Assembly (NCBI RefSeq): GCF_029868745.1
Contig: NZ_JARWOP010000120.1
Location: 37,724-101,723 of the forward strand
DNA length: 64,000 nucleotides
Source: Nocardia wallacei
Lineage (GTDB): Bacteria > Actinomycetota > Actinomycetes > Mycobacteriales > Mycobacteriaceae
Direction: 5' to 3'
The notes below the pieces were generated by a model that was given only the letters and a program-made list of their open reading frames with translations, had not been told where the DNA came from and did not search any database. Of the stretch, positions 52,674 to 63,399 are shown piece after piece. The position numbers and the translations under genes are program-made. Positions within the stretch are counted from its first letter, which is position 1, and each line of letters opens with the position of its first letter.

Positions 52674-53906
52674 TCAAAGCTGCTGTGCCCCGGTATCTTC
52701 CGGCATCCCGGCGGTACCGGGCACGGGCGTGGCGGCCGGCGGGAGGTCGACGGTGATTCGCAGTCCTCCTCCGGCACGGGCGACGGCGGTCACCGTGCCG
52801 CCGTGTGCGTGGGCGACCGATCGCACGATCGACAATCCCAGTCCCGCACCGCGAGAGGTGGCGGCGTCGGATCGACGGGTGGTGGAGGTCAGTCGGCGGA
52901 AGGGCTCGAACAGGCCGTCGAGGTCGTATTCCGGGACCTCCGGGCCGGTGTTCTCGACGACGAGCCGACAGCCGCGGTCGTGTATTCCGGTGCGCGCGGC
53001 GACCCACCCGCCCTCCCGGTTGTATCGGATGGCGTTGTCGAACAGGTTGTGCGCCAAGCGTTCCAGCAACAGCGGGTCACCGATGACCGGAGCCGATTCC
53101 GGCTCGGTACGCAACTCCACACCGGCCGCGCTCGCCTGTTCCGCGGCGATGGCGGCGACGTGGCGAACGACATCGGCGAGGTCGGCCGCGCGGTGCTCGG
53201 TCAGCCGCTGCTCGCTCCCGGCCAGCACCAGCAGTCCGTCGATGAGTCGTTCGTGGCGCCGGTTCACCTCCAGCAGCGTGATTCCCAACTGCCGCAACGG
53301 TTCCGGGGCGTCGGGCCGGTCCAGCGCGACCTCGAGCAGGGTGCGGTTGATGGTCAGCGGTGTACGCAGTTCGTGCGAGGCGTTGGCGACGAAGCGGCGC
53401 TGGCTGTCGAACGAACGGTCCAGCCGCTCCAGCATGGCGTCGAAAGTGTCTGCGAGATCGGTGATTTCGTCGCGCGGGCCGTCGAGTGCGATGCGCTCGT
53501 GCAGGCTGTGGTCGGCCACTCGGCGGGCGGTGGCGCTGATCTGCTGCAGCGGCGCCAGCACCCGCCCGGCCAGCAGCCACCCGAGCCCGGTCGCCGCGAC
53601 CCCGACCGCTCCCAGCGCCGCCAGCGACCAACCCAGCATGGCGTGCATGGTGGCGCGCCGCTCCGCCTCGGCCTGGGCGGCGACCGCGGAGGCCAACTCG
53701 TCCACCGCGCCCATCCGGACCCGGAACTGCGGCGCGCCCAGATACTCGCGCACGATCAGCTGCGCACCGCCGTTCGGCCGCCGCCCCAGCCACTGCTCGA
53801 GCGAGAAGTACATGACCGCGATCAGCACGGCGCCGGCCAGGAAGAACGCTCCCGCGTACAGCAGGGTCAGCCGGAACCGGATGGTCGGGCGCAGCCGCCG
53901 CGTCAC
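52674..53906 (-). CDS. Sensor histidine kinase (CutS-like)
   Basis: A 410-residue membrane kinase. Helices are at about 12-34 and 91-114 with a short outer loop of about 55 residues, then HAMP, H-box RFVANASHELRTPLTINRTL with phospho-acceptor H178, N-box NLFDNAIRYNREGG and G-box GAGLGLSIVRSVAHAHGG. The GTG start overlaps the regulator stop as GTGA. The HELRTPL-x-INRTLLEVAL form is typical of the CutS group. The stimulus is unknown. Confidence 0.93.
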   Translation of the reverse strand: MTRRLRPTIRFRLTLLYAGAFFLAGAVLIAVMYFSLEQWLGRRPNGGAQLIVREYLGAPQFRVRMGAVDELASAVAAQAEAERRATMHAMLGWSLAALGAVGVAATGLGWLLAGRVLAPLQQISATARRVADHSLHERIALDGPRDEITDLADTFDAMLERLDRSFDSQRRFVANASHELRTPLTINRTLLEVALDRPDAPEPLRQLGITLLEVNRRHERLIDGLLVLAGSEQRLTEHRAADLADVVRHVAAIAAEQASAAGVELRTEPESAPVIGDPLLLERLAHNLFDNAIRYNREGGWVAARTGIHDRGCRLVVENTGPEVPEYDLDGLFEPFRRLTSTTRRSDAATSRGAGLGLSIVRSVAHAHGGTVTAVARAGGGLRITVDLPPAATPVPGTAGMPEDTGAQQL

Positions 53907-54559
53907 CGGACGCGGTAGCCCACGCCGGGCTCGGTCGCGATCGGATCGGGATCGCCCAGCTTCCGCCGCAGCATCATGATCGTGTACCGCACCACTCCGG
54001 TGAACGGATCGATGTTCTCGTCCCATGCCTTCTCCAGCAGTTGCTCGGCCGACACCACTCCCCCATCCGCCCGCAGCAGCTCGGCCAGGACGGCGAACTC
54101 CTTGCGCGACAACGCGACCGGCGTCCCGTCGCGGGTAACGGAGCACCGGTGCAGATCCAGCCGCACCCCGGAACGCTCCAGCACGGGCGGCGTCGCCGGG
54201 CGCGACCGGCGCCCGAGCGCCTGCACCCGCGCCACCAGTTCAGCGAACGCGAACGGCTTGGTCAGGTAGTCGTCGGCGCCCAGCCCCAGCCCCGCCACCC
54301 GGTCCGGCACCGCCGTGGCCGCCGTCAACATCAGGACCCGCGCCACACCCCCCGTCTCGACCACCCGCTCGCAGACCTCGTCCCCGCACACCACCGGCAG
54401 ATCCCGGTCCAGCACCACCACGTCGTAATCGTTCACCCCCACCCGCTCCAACGCCGCACCCCCGTCGTACACCACATCCACCGCCATCGCATACCGCCGC
54501 AACCCCACCCCGATCGCATCGGCCAGCAACCGCTCGTCCTCCACCACAAGAACCCGCAC
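53903..54559 (-). CDS. OmpR-family response regulator (CutR-like)
   Basis: A 218-residue regulator. The receiver has acidic pocket VVEDERLL, phospho-acceptor D51 in DVVVLDRDLP and K in GADDYLTKPFAF. The C-terminal winged helix has LSRKEFAVLAELLRADGGVV and VRYTIMMLRRKLGDPDPI. It is the partner of the downstream kinase. The CG-rich run of Cys and Gly codons makes spurious overlapping frames, but this one is clear. Confidence 0.93.
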   Translation of the reverse strand: MRVLVVEDERLLADAIGVGLRRYAMAVDVVYDGGAALERVGVNDYDVVVLDRDLPVVCGDEVCERVVETGGVARVLMLTAATAVPDRVAGLGLGADDYLTKPFAFAELVARVQALGRRSRPATPPVLERSGVRLDLHRCSVTRDGTPVALSRKEFAVLAELLRADGGVVSAEQLLEKAWDENIDPFTGVVRYTIMMLRRKLGDPDPIATEPGVGYRVR

Positions 54560-54708
54560 CCGCCAATCCTCCCCCGCCCCCCTGTCAGGTCCCTGTGAGG
54601 ACTCCGCCCCACCCCGAAGAACCCCCAGCTAGAGCCCCGATTTGGGCCCCCGACAACCCATACGCTAAAGTTTCTCCTCGGCCCGCCCAACACAACGAGC
54701 CACCACAG

Positions 54709-54781
54709 TCCCCTATAGCTCAATTGGCAGAGCAGCCGACTGTTAATCGGCAGGTTTCTGGTTCGAGTCCAGATGGGGGAG
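54709..54781 (+). tRNA. tRNA-Asn (GTT)
   Basis: A 73-nt cloverleaf starting TCCCCTATAGCTCAATTGGC with acceptor arms TCCCCTA / TGGGGGA (one G-T pair), anticodon loop CTGTTAA giving GUU, and T arm GGTTCGAGTCC. Discriminator G at 54781; CCA is not encoded. A known type of integration target; recombinase debris follows. Confidence 0.96.
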
Positions 54782-54812
54782 CATAAAACGCCAGGTCAAG
54801 CGCTGACAGCCG

Positions 54813-54840
54813 AAAGCCCAGTCCGGTCGGACTGGGCTTT
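54813..54840 (+). terminator. Strong hairpin after tRNA-Asn
   Basis: Perfect 12-bp arms AAAGCCCAGTCC / GGACTGGGCTTT with a GGTC loop, ending in TTTC. The A-stretch and T-stretch on opposite sides make it a bidirectional intrinsic terminator, 32 bases after the tRNA. Confidence 0.85.
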
Positions 54841-54886
54841 CACCAAGAATACGCCAAGAATTCAGCGCCGGGGTTTCGTCAGCTGA

Positions 54887-54990
54887 TCATTCCCAGCCCC
54901 AACCCGAGTTCGACCACCGCCGGCGAATTCGGGCCTGCTCGGGCGACACGATGTAGTGCCGCTCGGTGGCGCTCTCGCGTGAATGCCCCC
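54887..54990 (-). pseudogene. Tyrosine recombinase (integrase) C-terminal remnant
   Basis: The minus-strand frame ends with GHSRESATERHYIVSPEQ and continues to a TGA at 54887. This matches the C-terminal box of phage or ICE integrases: GHS, T-x-R-HY, where the Tyr is the catalytic nucleophile. Only about 34 residues remain; upstream codons turn into unrelated sequence at about 54990. It lies about 105 bases from tRNA-Asn and faces it, the usual place for an integrase beside its attachment site. Confidence 0.65.
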
Positions 54991-55226
54991 TTCTACGACA
55001 TGCTGCCCGGCACCGACTCTCACCCCGACAGCAACGTCGCGCTGTGGTCGCTGCGGCCCGCGCCCCCGCCGGCGGAGCCTCTGCCACCGTATCGATAGAA
55101 TTCCGCCAGCGCGGCATCGACCATATTTTCGATGAATCTGTCCGGCTCGGATTTAGTCAGCGGACGGCACGCACGACTCCGGAGGAATTCGCCATGATCA
55201 TGGATTTGGTGGCCGACTTCGGCTAG
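54991..55226 (+). other. Gene debris next to the integrase remnant
   Basis: Two coding-looking pieces without starts. One, ending at TAG 55098, reads FYDMLPGTDSHPDSNVALWS. The other, ending at TAG 55226, reads FRQRGIDHIFDESVRLGF and then TTPEEFAMIMDLVADFG. They are in different frames, have normal coding composition and belong to no recognisable complete gene. I interpret them as fragments left by recombination. The parent families are unknown. Confidence 0.45.
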
Positions 55227-55244
55227 GCGAGTTCCACTGAGCTG

Positions 55245-55961
55245 TTATGTCGGGTAGCCCTTCTCGGGCGGCGGAGCGCCGGGGTCGGTGGCGTATATAC
55301 CATCGTCGGACGGCGGAGCGCCGGGTCTCGTGGCCACTATGCCATCGTCGGACCGCGGGAATCGCGGCGGAACCCCGTCCGGGTCGACCTGCCGATCCGG
55401 GTTGGCGTCGTTCCACTCTTCCACAGCTGTCAGGTATTCCTCGTAGACATCCCAGGCGAGGTCTTCCACCTCCATCATGGTGTTACCGACGCGGCGGAGA
55501 ACATCGTAAAAGGACACCGATGCCGACAACCATCGCAGGTCCACAGAACGCAGGTAGGTGTCGAGGTCACCGACCTGCCGCCGGATCGACGCCTCGAGCC
55601 GGGTCTGCGTATCCTCGACACTGACCTGGGTCATGAAAGTCAGCAATCCTCTCTGCTGATTCTCCAGGTACTCCTGGAATTCTGCTACCTCACCGCGCTT
55701 GGCCAAGTACGATTCCACCGCCTCGCCTTTACCCTCAGGCGTATCCGGCTGGTCGATTATTCCGAGATCGCGCAATTCTTTTTCGAGCCGGGGAATGGTG
55801 TCGAATCGTCCTATTCCTACCGCGTCGAGGATGAGCCGAATCGAGGATTCTGCCATTGCGATGTAGGGCCACAACTCCTCGAGCCCGAGCGGACGATGTA
55901 GATTTACATCGCTGCTGTGATATGGCTTCGCCTCGCTGTCCTGGGTCTCGAAGACACCCAT
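55245..55961 (-). CDS. Hypothetical helical protein
   Basis: A 238-residue protein with no signal or membrane helix. Helical segments (about 25-110, ELWPYIAMAESSIRLILDAV) and a coiled-coil-like centre (VEDTQTRLEASIRRQVGDLD) end in a Pro-rich tail with two copies of SDDGIxATxPGAPP. ATG 55961 has AAGGG 7 bases upstream. I do not recognise the family. It lies in the integration-scar region and is less GC-rich than core genes, consistent with transfer. Confidence 0.6.
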   Translation of the reverse strand: MGVFETQDSEAKPYHSSDVNLHRPLGLEELWPYIAMAESSIRLILDAVGIGRFDTIPRLEKELRDLGIIDQPDTPEGKGEAVESYLAKRGEVAEFQEYLENQQRGLLTFMTQVSVEDTQTRLEASIRRQVGDLDTYLRSVDLRWLSASVSFYDVLRRVGNTMMEVEDLAWDVYEEYLTAVEEWNDANPDRQVDPDGVPPRFPRSDDGIVATRPGAPPSDDGIYATDPGAPPPEKGYPT

Positions 55962-56267
55962 ACCGACACCCTTCTGGAACGTCCGCGTCCGGACCCGCCC
56001 TTGCCAGGTGAACCGGACGCGCCGCGCACCCCTGCACCGCCGCCCGGGTCTCGGGCGAGGCTTCGGCCCACCACTCGCATTCTGAGCTGCCCGAGACGCC
56101 CGGTGTAACACGTGAATCGCCGGTCTACGGGGCCTCACCGGACGAGACACGCGGCGCGGAACAGGTTGTCGGAGGGCGTCGCCGATCCGGTCGGCTGATA
56201 TTTCACGGCTCGTGGCACTGGCGATTTCCCGGATACGGGCCGGTGGCACCCGGATTACCGTGCTTCT
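55962..56267. other. Intergenic between divergent genes in the scar region
   Basis: About 300 bases between the helical hypothetical (minus) and the lipoprotein (plus). No gene is supported. Arg-rich open frames exist in several directions but lack coding composition and ribosome sites. Confidence 0.3.
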
Positions 56268-56897
56268 ATGCTGCGCTTGCCCCCTCGTGTTTCCGGCTGG
56301 AGCCTCTTGGCTCTCGGTGCCCTGGGACTGCTTATAGCCGCATGTGGATGCGCCGTGTCGGAGCCCGGCTTCGCCGTGCCGTCTACGTCCTCCGTGGCGG
56401 CGCTGAAGACCAGCACGCCGCCGGATATCGCCGACAAGGGCGACTGCGTGAAAGAAGGCGCGAGCAGGCTCATCGAGGTGCCGTGTGGCAGTCCGACCGC
56501 CACGCACATCGTCCTCGAACGACTGCCCGGAGCAGATGCGGACTGCCGACCCGTGCCAGGGGTGTACGACACCTATCTGTCCTACACCGGAAGTAGCACG
56601 AGCAAGGTCTGTCTGGGCGTCGCCGGTCGTGATCCTGCGAACGGTATCAACATGGCGCGGCCCGGCGACTGTGTGCGCGTGGGCGAGGGGATCAAAGGAG
56701 AGCGGGTGCCGTGCACGTCACCCGGCGCCTTGCGGGTACTTGCTCGGTTCGATACCGCGCCGCTCACTCAGCAGACCTGCGCCGGTACACCCGGCACCAC
56801 CAAGATCTCCGGATGGCGACTGAAGCTACTCGGGGCGAATGCCAATCCGCCGGGCCAGGGCATATACGACGCCGTGTACTGTCTGACGCCACCCTGA
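56268..56897 (+). CDS. Lipoprotein with an internal domain duplication
   Basis: A 209-residue lipoprotein with lipobox LIAAC (about residue 26) after ALGALGLL. The mature part holds two related units: GDCVKEGASRLIEVPCGSPT and GDCVRVGEGIKGERVPCTSP, each of about 80 residues with a Cys pair in similar places. This suggests duplication of a small disulfide-bonded domain. Function is unknown. No strong ribosome site is visible before ATG 56268. Confidence 0.7.
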   Translation: MLRLPPRVSGWSLLALGALGLLIAACGCAVSEPGFAVPSTSSVAALKTSTPPDIADKGDCVKEGASRLIEVPCGSPTATHIVLERLPGADADCRPVPGVYDTYLSYTGSSTSKVCLGVAGRDPANGINMARPGDCVRVGEGIKGERVPCTSPGALRVLARFDTAPLTQQTCAGTPGTTKISGWRLKLLGANANPPGQGIYDAVYCLTPP

Positions 56898-56908
56898 TAG
56901 CCCCGGGC

Positions 56909-57256
56909 GTGTTGTAGTGCCCGCGGTTCCCGGCCACCGGCCCGCGGAAATCCCACGCGGTCAACCCGTCTGGCAACCGCTGCGCGGCCGTCGACGTCCG
57001 TATCCATCTCATCGATCGTGTGCACCTTGACCCCACGGCCGCCGGGCAACGGCTCGAACCGCGTATCCGGACCGTGTTGTTCCGCCGCGTGGTCTCGGAT
57101 GTCTTCGATCTGATCCAGCGGCAGCCGATCGCCTTTCGCCCCGGGGAACAGGCTTTCCCGAAGCACCTTGATCGTCTCGTCGGATGCCCCTGCCTCGTGC
57201 AGGCGGTCGAGAAAGCGGGATCCACCCTCCAGGCCCCGGTCCAGTAGGGGGCTCGC
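56909..57256 (-). pseudogene. Frameshifted gene fragment of unknown family
   Basis: The minus strand reads FLDRLHEAGASDETIKVLRE, then RLPLDQIEDIRDHAAEQHGP, GGRGVKVHTIDEMDTDVDGR in one frame. Near 56978 the coding-like sequence jumps to another frame: AQRLPDGLTAWDFRGPVAGN. Third-position GC stays high only if the frame change is allowed. There is no start codon or ribosome site. I read it as a decayed gene with at least one indel. Confidence 0.45.
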
Positions 57257-57347
57257 CTCTACCGACCGCAGGTCGGAATGCCCTACCTCACAGGCCTTCC
57301 CACCAGACACGCTGTCGAGTTGGAACTCCCCGAAACAAAGGAACCTA

Positions 57348-57731
57348 ATGCGTAAGCTCGCCCTTCTGTTCGGCCCGACCGCCGCCCTCATGCTCGCTGC
57401 CACCGCTCACGCCGAACCCGCCACCTCCATTCCCGGAGACGGGACCTACGTGGTGGGGGTGGATATCCAGCCGGGCACCTACCGCACCGCAGGACCGGCG
57501 GACGGCCGGTACGGGTGCTACTGGGAGCGGGCGAAGAACCTGGACGGCACCGTGGATTCGATCATCGCCAATGATTACGGGAAGGGCGCGACCACGGTCC
57601 GGATCTCATCGTCGGATGTGGCATTCAAGACGAGCGGGTGTTCGTCGTGGACGCTCGCCGCTCCGGCGCCCGCGCCTGCTGCTCCTGCGCCTGCCCCGGC
57701 CCGACCGCCGTCGGGCAGCTTCGGAAGCTGA
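57348..57731 (+). CDS. Small secreted protein with a 'GTYVVGVDIQPGTYRT' domain
   Basis: A 127-residue exported protein. The signal peptide covers about residues 1-22 (ending AHAEP). The mature domain has DGTYVVGVDIQPGTYRT, CYWERAKNLDG, IIANDYGKGATTVRI and KTSGCSSW, a layout shared by many actinobacterial and actinophage exported proteins. Two Cys probably form a disulfide. The tail is a Pro-Ala repeat. ATG 57348 has AAAGGA upstream. Role unknown. Confidence 0.75.
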   Translation: MRKLALLFGPTAALMLAATAHAEPATSIPGDGTYVVGVDIQPGTYRTAGPADGRYGCYWERAKNLDGTVDSIIANDYGKGATTVRISSSDVAFKTSGCSSWTLAAPAPAPAAPAPAPARPPSGSFGS

Positions 57732-57748
57732 CGTTCCAAATTCAGGCA

Positions 57749-57775
57749 GCCGCCCGGTCTTCTCTGCCGGGCGGC
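57749..57775 (+). terminator. Hairpin after the small secreted protein gene
   Basis: Perfect 9-bp arms GCCGCCCGG / CCGGGCGGC around a 9-nt pyrimidine-rich loop, 17 bases after the stop. No T-tract. Confidence 0.6.
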
Positions 57776-57952
57776 GTGTCGGTCACGTTGTCGGGCAGCT
57801 AATTTCGATAAGTGACCAATCCGCGGCAACCCAACGGACATTGAAACACCCGACGTATCTCAGGTCCGCCCGGTACCACGCTAAAGTTTGCGGTCGAGAG
57901 GTCGGCTCCTCGGAGCCGTAGGCCTTATCGGTTGAGTTTCCCAGAGGACATC

Positions 57953-58270
57953 ATGATCAAGCTCTTCTCCGCTGTTCTGTTGACTGCGACGGCGGCCGCC
58001 GTTTTGCAGGTTGTGCCCGCGGCTCCCGCGCGGGCGATGTCGCCCAGTTGTGCCAAGGCTATCGAGCTGATCAATGCCGCGGTCGACACCAGTGGGGGGA
58101 CCATGGACGATGCCACGACGCGGGCCTTGTCCGAGCGGTTGACGGGTGTGGCGGCGGTGGCCGTGGGCGAGGAAAGGGACGTGATCACCGGTTATGCCGA
58201 TGCCTTGATCGATGAGAATGTCACCGATCTGACTCCTGCCACGGATGAGCTGAATCGGGTGTGCGCCTGA
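57953..58270 (+). CDS. Small secreted protein
   Basis: A 105-residue protein with a signal peptide (MIKLFSAVLLTATAAAVLQV, cleaved after about PARA) and a short mature domain containing two Cys (SPSCAKAIELI near the start and VCA at the end) that could close a disulfide ring. ATG 57953 has AGAGGA 4 bases upstream and is preferred over MSFPED at 57932. Unrecognised family. A hairpin follows 40 bases after the stop. Confidence 0.7.
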   Translation: MIKLFSAVLLTATAAAVLQVVPAAPARAMSPSCAKAIELINAAVDTSGGTMDDATTRALSERLTGVAAVAVGEERDVITGYADALIDENVTDLTPATDELNRVCA

Positions 58271-58309
58271 GCCTTCGGCGCACAGAAACCCTCGGATAGT
58301 CCGGACTTC

Positions 58310-58348
58310 AGCCCCGGACCAGCGGAAATTCTCCGCCGGTCCGGGGCT
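58310..58348 (+). terminator. Long hairpin after the secreted protein gene
   Basis: Arms AGCCCCGGACC / GGTCCGGGGCT (11 bp) extended by an inner GCGGA / TCCGC pair around AATTC. It ends shortly before the NYN-domain gene. Confidence 0.7.
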
Positions 58349-58399
58349 GTAGTTGTAGTAGGTTCTGGCCGTGTGGAGGACGGGCAACGGGAGGACCGC

Positions 58400-58786
58400 A
58401 TGTCGGACGAGCGCGGGGTGATCGTCGTGGATGCCGCGAATGTGGTGGGGTCCCGGCCCGATGGGTGGTGGCGGGATCGTGCGGGCGCGGCGCGGCGGTT
58501 GCTCGCGGCGCTCGAGGCGAGTACGGAGTTGCCGGAGGTGGTCGTCGTGCTCGAAGGGGCGGCGAAAGCCGCTGCGGGCGAGGAGTTTCCGCGGTTGCGA
58601 ATCGTGTCGGCGGAGGGGTCGGGCGATGACGCGATCGTCGGCGTGGTGGCGGAGGCGGTCGACAGCGGCGGTGGTCCGATCACCGTGGTGACGGCCGACC
58701 GCGGACTCCGAGGACGGGTGGAGGCCCTCGGAGCCGGCACGGTCGGACCCCGGTGGTTGCTCGAGCGGGTCGAGCCGACGAGGTGA
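58400..58786 (+). CDS. NYN/PIN-like nuclease domain protein
   Basis: A 128-residue protein with VIVVDAANVVGSRPDGWWRD at the N-terminus, VVVVLEGAA, SGDDAIVGVVAE and TVVTADRGLRGRV. This is the order of acidic residues (D, D/E, D-D, D) in NYN and related PIN-fold ribonucleases. ATG 58400 has GGGAGG 6-7 bases upstream. No antitoxin gene is adjacent, so a housekeeping RNA role is more likely than a toxin. Confidence 0.8.
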   Translation: MSDERGVIVVDAANVVGSRPDGWWRDRAGAARRLLAALEASTELPEVVVVLEGAAKAAAGEEFPRLRIVSAEGSGDDAIVGVVAEAVDSGGGPITVVTADRGLRGRVEALGAGTVGPRWLLERVEPTR

Positions 58787-58801
58787 TGGCTCGAGCGCGG
58801 C

Positions 58802-61192
<2,391 letters not shown>

Positions 61193-61226
61193 GGTGCCTC
61201 TTTCTTGCTGGGGCCGGTCCGACTGC

Positions 61227-61637
61227 TCAGGGCAGTTCCTGGACACGGACCATATTGCCCGCGGGGTCCCGAACGGCGAAGTCGCGAATCCCGTACGGCT
61301 GCTCGGTCGGCTCCTGGATCACTTCGGCGTCACCGGTCTGCAGGCGCTCGAACGCGCCGTCGAGATCCTTGGTGCCCAGGTTGATGCTGGCGTAGGTGCC
61401 CTTGGCCATCATCTCGGCGATCGTGCGGCGTTCGTCGTCGGTCTGGCCCGGAGTGGCGCCCGGCGGATACAGGACGATGGACACGTCGGGCTGGTTCGGC
61501 GGGCCGACGGTGAGCCAGCGCAGCCCGTTGTAGCCGACGTCGTTGCGGAGTTCGAAGCCGAGCACGTCACGGTAGAAGGCCAGCGCGGCTTCGGGGTCGT
61601 CTTGCGGCAGGTAGCTGTGATTGATGGTGATGTCCAT
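61227..61637 (-). CDS. VOC (glyoxalase/bleomycin-resistance) family protein
   Basis: A 136-residue vicinal-oxygen-chelate protein with two beta-alpha-beta-beta-beta units: LPQDDPEAALAFYRDVLGFE at the start and YGIRDFAVRDPAGNMVRVQE at the end. Members sequester or modify small molecules such as antibiotics, or act as lyases or dioxygenases. It starts 5 bases after the AraC gene and precedes the UvrA-like ATPase by 34 bases. Confidence 0.88.
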   Translation of the reverse strand: MDITINHSYLPQDDPEAALAFYRDVLGFELRNDVGYNGLRWLTVGPPNQPDVSIVLYPPGATPGQTDDERRTIAEMMAKGTYASINLGTKDLDGAFERLQTGDAEVIQEPTEQPYGIRDFAVRDPAGNMVRVQELP

Positions 61638-61642
61638 GGCAA

Positions 61643-62092
61643 TCACGCTAGCTGCGACGTGCTGACCGGAGCTTCTCGATTCCTGATCGGTCTGGTGACC
61701 TGTTTGGCCACGCAGGGCGGCATGCCCACGGTCGCCTCCGCCGCCTCACGGCGGTAGGTGCTGGGCGGCATGCCCACCAATTCGGTGAAGCGGGTGCTGA
61801 ACGTGCCGAGCGAGGAGCAGCCGACCTCGAAACAGACCTCCGTGACGCTGAGATCGCCGCGGCGCAGCAACGCCATGGCGCGCTCGATGCGCCGGGTCAT
61901 GAGGTAGGAGTACGGCGATTCGCCGTAGGCGAGCCGGAACTGGCGGCTCAGATGCCCGGCCGACATATTCACCCCGCGGGCCAGCGCCTCCACATCCAAC
62001 GGTTGCGCGTAGTCCCGGTCGATCCGGTCGCGAACCCGGCGCAGCAGCGCGAGATCGCGGAGGTGCTGCCGAGGAGATGGTTTGCTGGTCAC
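61643..62092 (-). CDS. AraC-family transcriptional regulator
   Basis: A 149-residue regulator consisting essentially of the tandem-HTH domain: LDVEALARGVNMSAGHLSRQ and then LSVTEVCFEVGCSSLGTFST, RFTELVGMPPSTYRR. The sensor domain is lacking, so it may be constitutively active or bind a partner. The GTG start has a weak ribosome site. First gene of the operon with VOC and UvrA-like genes; presumably autoregulates it. Confidence 0.88.
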   Translation of the reverse strand: MTSKPSPRQHLRDLALLRRVRDRIDRDYAQPLDVEALARGVNMSAGHLSRQFRLAYGESPYSYLMTRRIERAMALLRRGDLSVTEVCFEVGCSSLGTFSTRFTELVGMPPSTYRREAAEATVGMPPCVAKQVTRPIRNREAPVSTSQLA

Positions 62093-62186
62093 CTAGCAAA
62101 TCGTGCCATACGCCACCGACAAGTAAACCGCGAACGTCGCACATGCGCCGGTGCGCGCCGGAACCCGGCTACCTCGGGAAACGGCC

Positions 62187-62486
62187 TCACCGGCCCGCGC
62201 GAAGTCCGCGATCGTAACTGGGCCACCGATACCGACGGCCGCGATTCGAGGGGCCGCGCATGGGCGGCAGCGTGGTGCTCGGCCGGCCGAGCACCCATCG
62301 CGCGGTCGCCTGCGCCTCGGAACAGCAGGCGATGAGCCGGAGGCGGTCGGCCGGGCCGTAGTCGGCGTCGTCGATCTCGGCACGCAGATCCACCGCGCGA
62401 CGCTCCATCAGCCGCGCGTCGGCCTCGTCCAGTCCGCGCCGAGCGTGCTGGACAGTGGTTAGAATCCTGCGTTGCAGATCATCCAT
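62187..62486 (-). CDS. Small helical hypothetical protein
   Basis: A 99-residue frame. The first 65 residues (MDDLQRRILTTVQHARRGLD, EADARLMERRAVDLRAEIDD) have clear amphipathic helices and coding composition; the Arg/Pro-rich tail is less convincing. No family is recognised. The start lacks a strong ribosome site (GGAGAGTAGGTCCGG is 3-12 bases away). Confidence 0.5.
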   Translation of the reverse strand: MDDLQRRILTTVQHARRGLDEADARLMERRAVDLRAEIDDADYGPADRLRLIACCSEAQATARWVLGRPSTTLPPMRGPSNRGRRYRWPSYDRGLRAGR

Positions 62487-62785
62487 CCGGACCTACTCTC
62501 CCCGCCACATCGGATTGATGACGATGCCGGATCTCACTGCTACGGAAGCCGACCTCGCCGCCTAAATCGGTGGGTACCCGTGCACGACAGCGACAAACAG
62601 ATCCGATCGGTCGATACGATCTGTGCGACGTAAGTTGTACCGCCACAAACCTTTCGATGGACGCAACTCGTCGATGGAGGCAAACGCCTTGTGGCAGAAC
62701 ATAATTCTGCACTCCGCGCGAACAGCCGACGGTCCGGTACCGAAGATAACGTTTCGATAACCGCTCTCCCGGGTACACCCTCTCT
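62487..62785. other. Intergenic stretch
   Basis: About 300 bases, AT-richer than genes (many AAACC/ATAAT tracts at 62640-62720). No gene is supported on either strand. It may carry the promoters of the small helical protein and the small membrane protein that diverge from it. Confidence 0.3.
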
Positions 62786-62983
62786 ATGACAGCCATGAAG
62801 CATTCACTCGCGCGATTGGCGGGGGTGAACAGCGGATCAGCGATTCTGGCTGCGATGATCTGTTTGATTGCACTGCTCGGAATCGGCGTAATGACACGCT
62901 CCGCACCCACCACCGCGATCGCTACGGCCGCGGTCACCGTGGGAGTGGTCGCGACATTGCGGATCCTGCCGCACGACCGTTAG
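62786..62983 (+). CDS. Small membrane protein
   Basis: A 65-residue frame with two likely helices (about SAILAAMICLIALLGIGVM and AIATAAVTVGVVATLRIL) separated by a short polar turn, and basic residues at both ends. Coding composition is plausible, but no strong ribosome site precedes the ATG, so status is uncertain. Confidence 0.4.
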   Translation: MTAMKHSLARLAGVNSGSAILAAMICLIALLGIGVMTRSAPTTAIATAAVTVGVVATLRILPHDR

Positions 62984-63399
62984 GTTCGCAGCCCCATACG
63001 GCGAGTGCGGCGTGGTGAGTAATACTCGCCCTCAACAGCGTGTCGACGCAAGGCATAAACCTCTCTGCCGCAACACTTTTCGACTAAGTTCGCACCGAAT
63101 TGCGCCAGGAAGTTTTGCAACGCAAGGCATTTCGCCCACCTCAGCGCAGAGCCCGCCACATCCGGCAACCACCGTCGCCCTGCGCTACAGCAGGCCACCA
63201 ACGGACCGCTCCGTGACGTACCACGATCCGGTGGCGCAAACCGCTAGCGCGTCTACCCTTCTTTCCCGCCTCCCCCGCATAGCCCACAAAAACCCCTTCC
63301 TTCTCACCTCGACTCTATGTACCATCAAATGGCGGCACATTAGTCAGGTGCAACACGGCGCCCGGCCGGAGCCTCGCCGCACTCATGAAGGACACAGCG
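62984..63399. other. Gene-free stretch
   Basis: About 415 bases with no supported gene. An 11-bp direct repeat ACGCAAGGCAT occurs at about 63048 and 63121. Base composition is lower in GC than the genes, as in promoter-rich or foreign DNA. Confidence 0.3.

Noticed and set aside
54982..55098. Possible small gene ending at TAG 55098
   Set aside because: Starts inside the integrase junction with no ribosome site; kept as debris rather than a gene.
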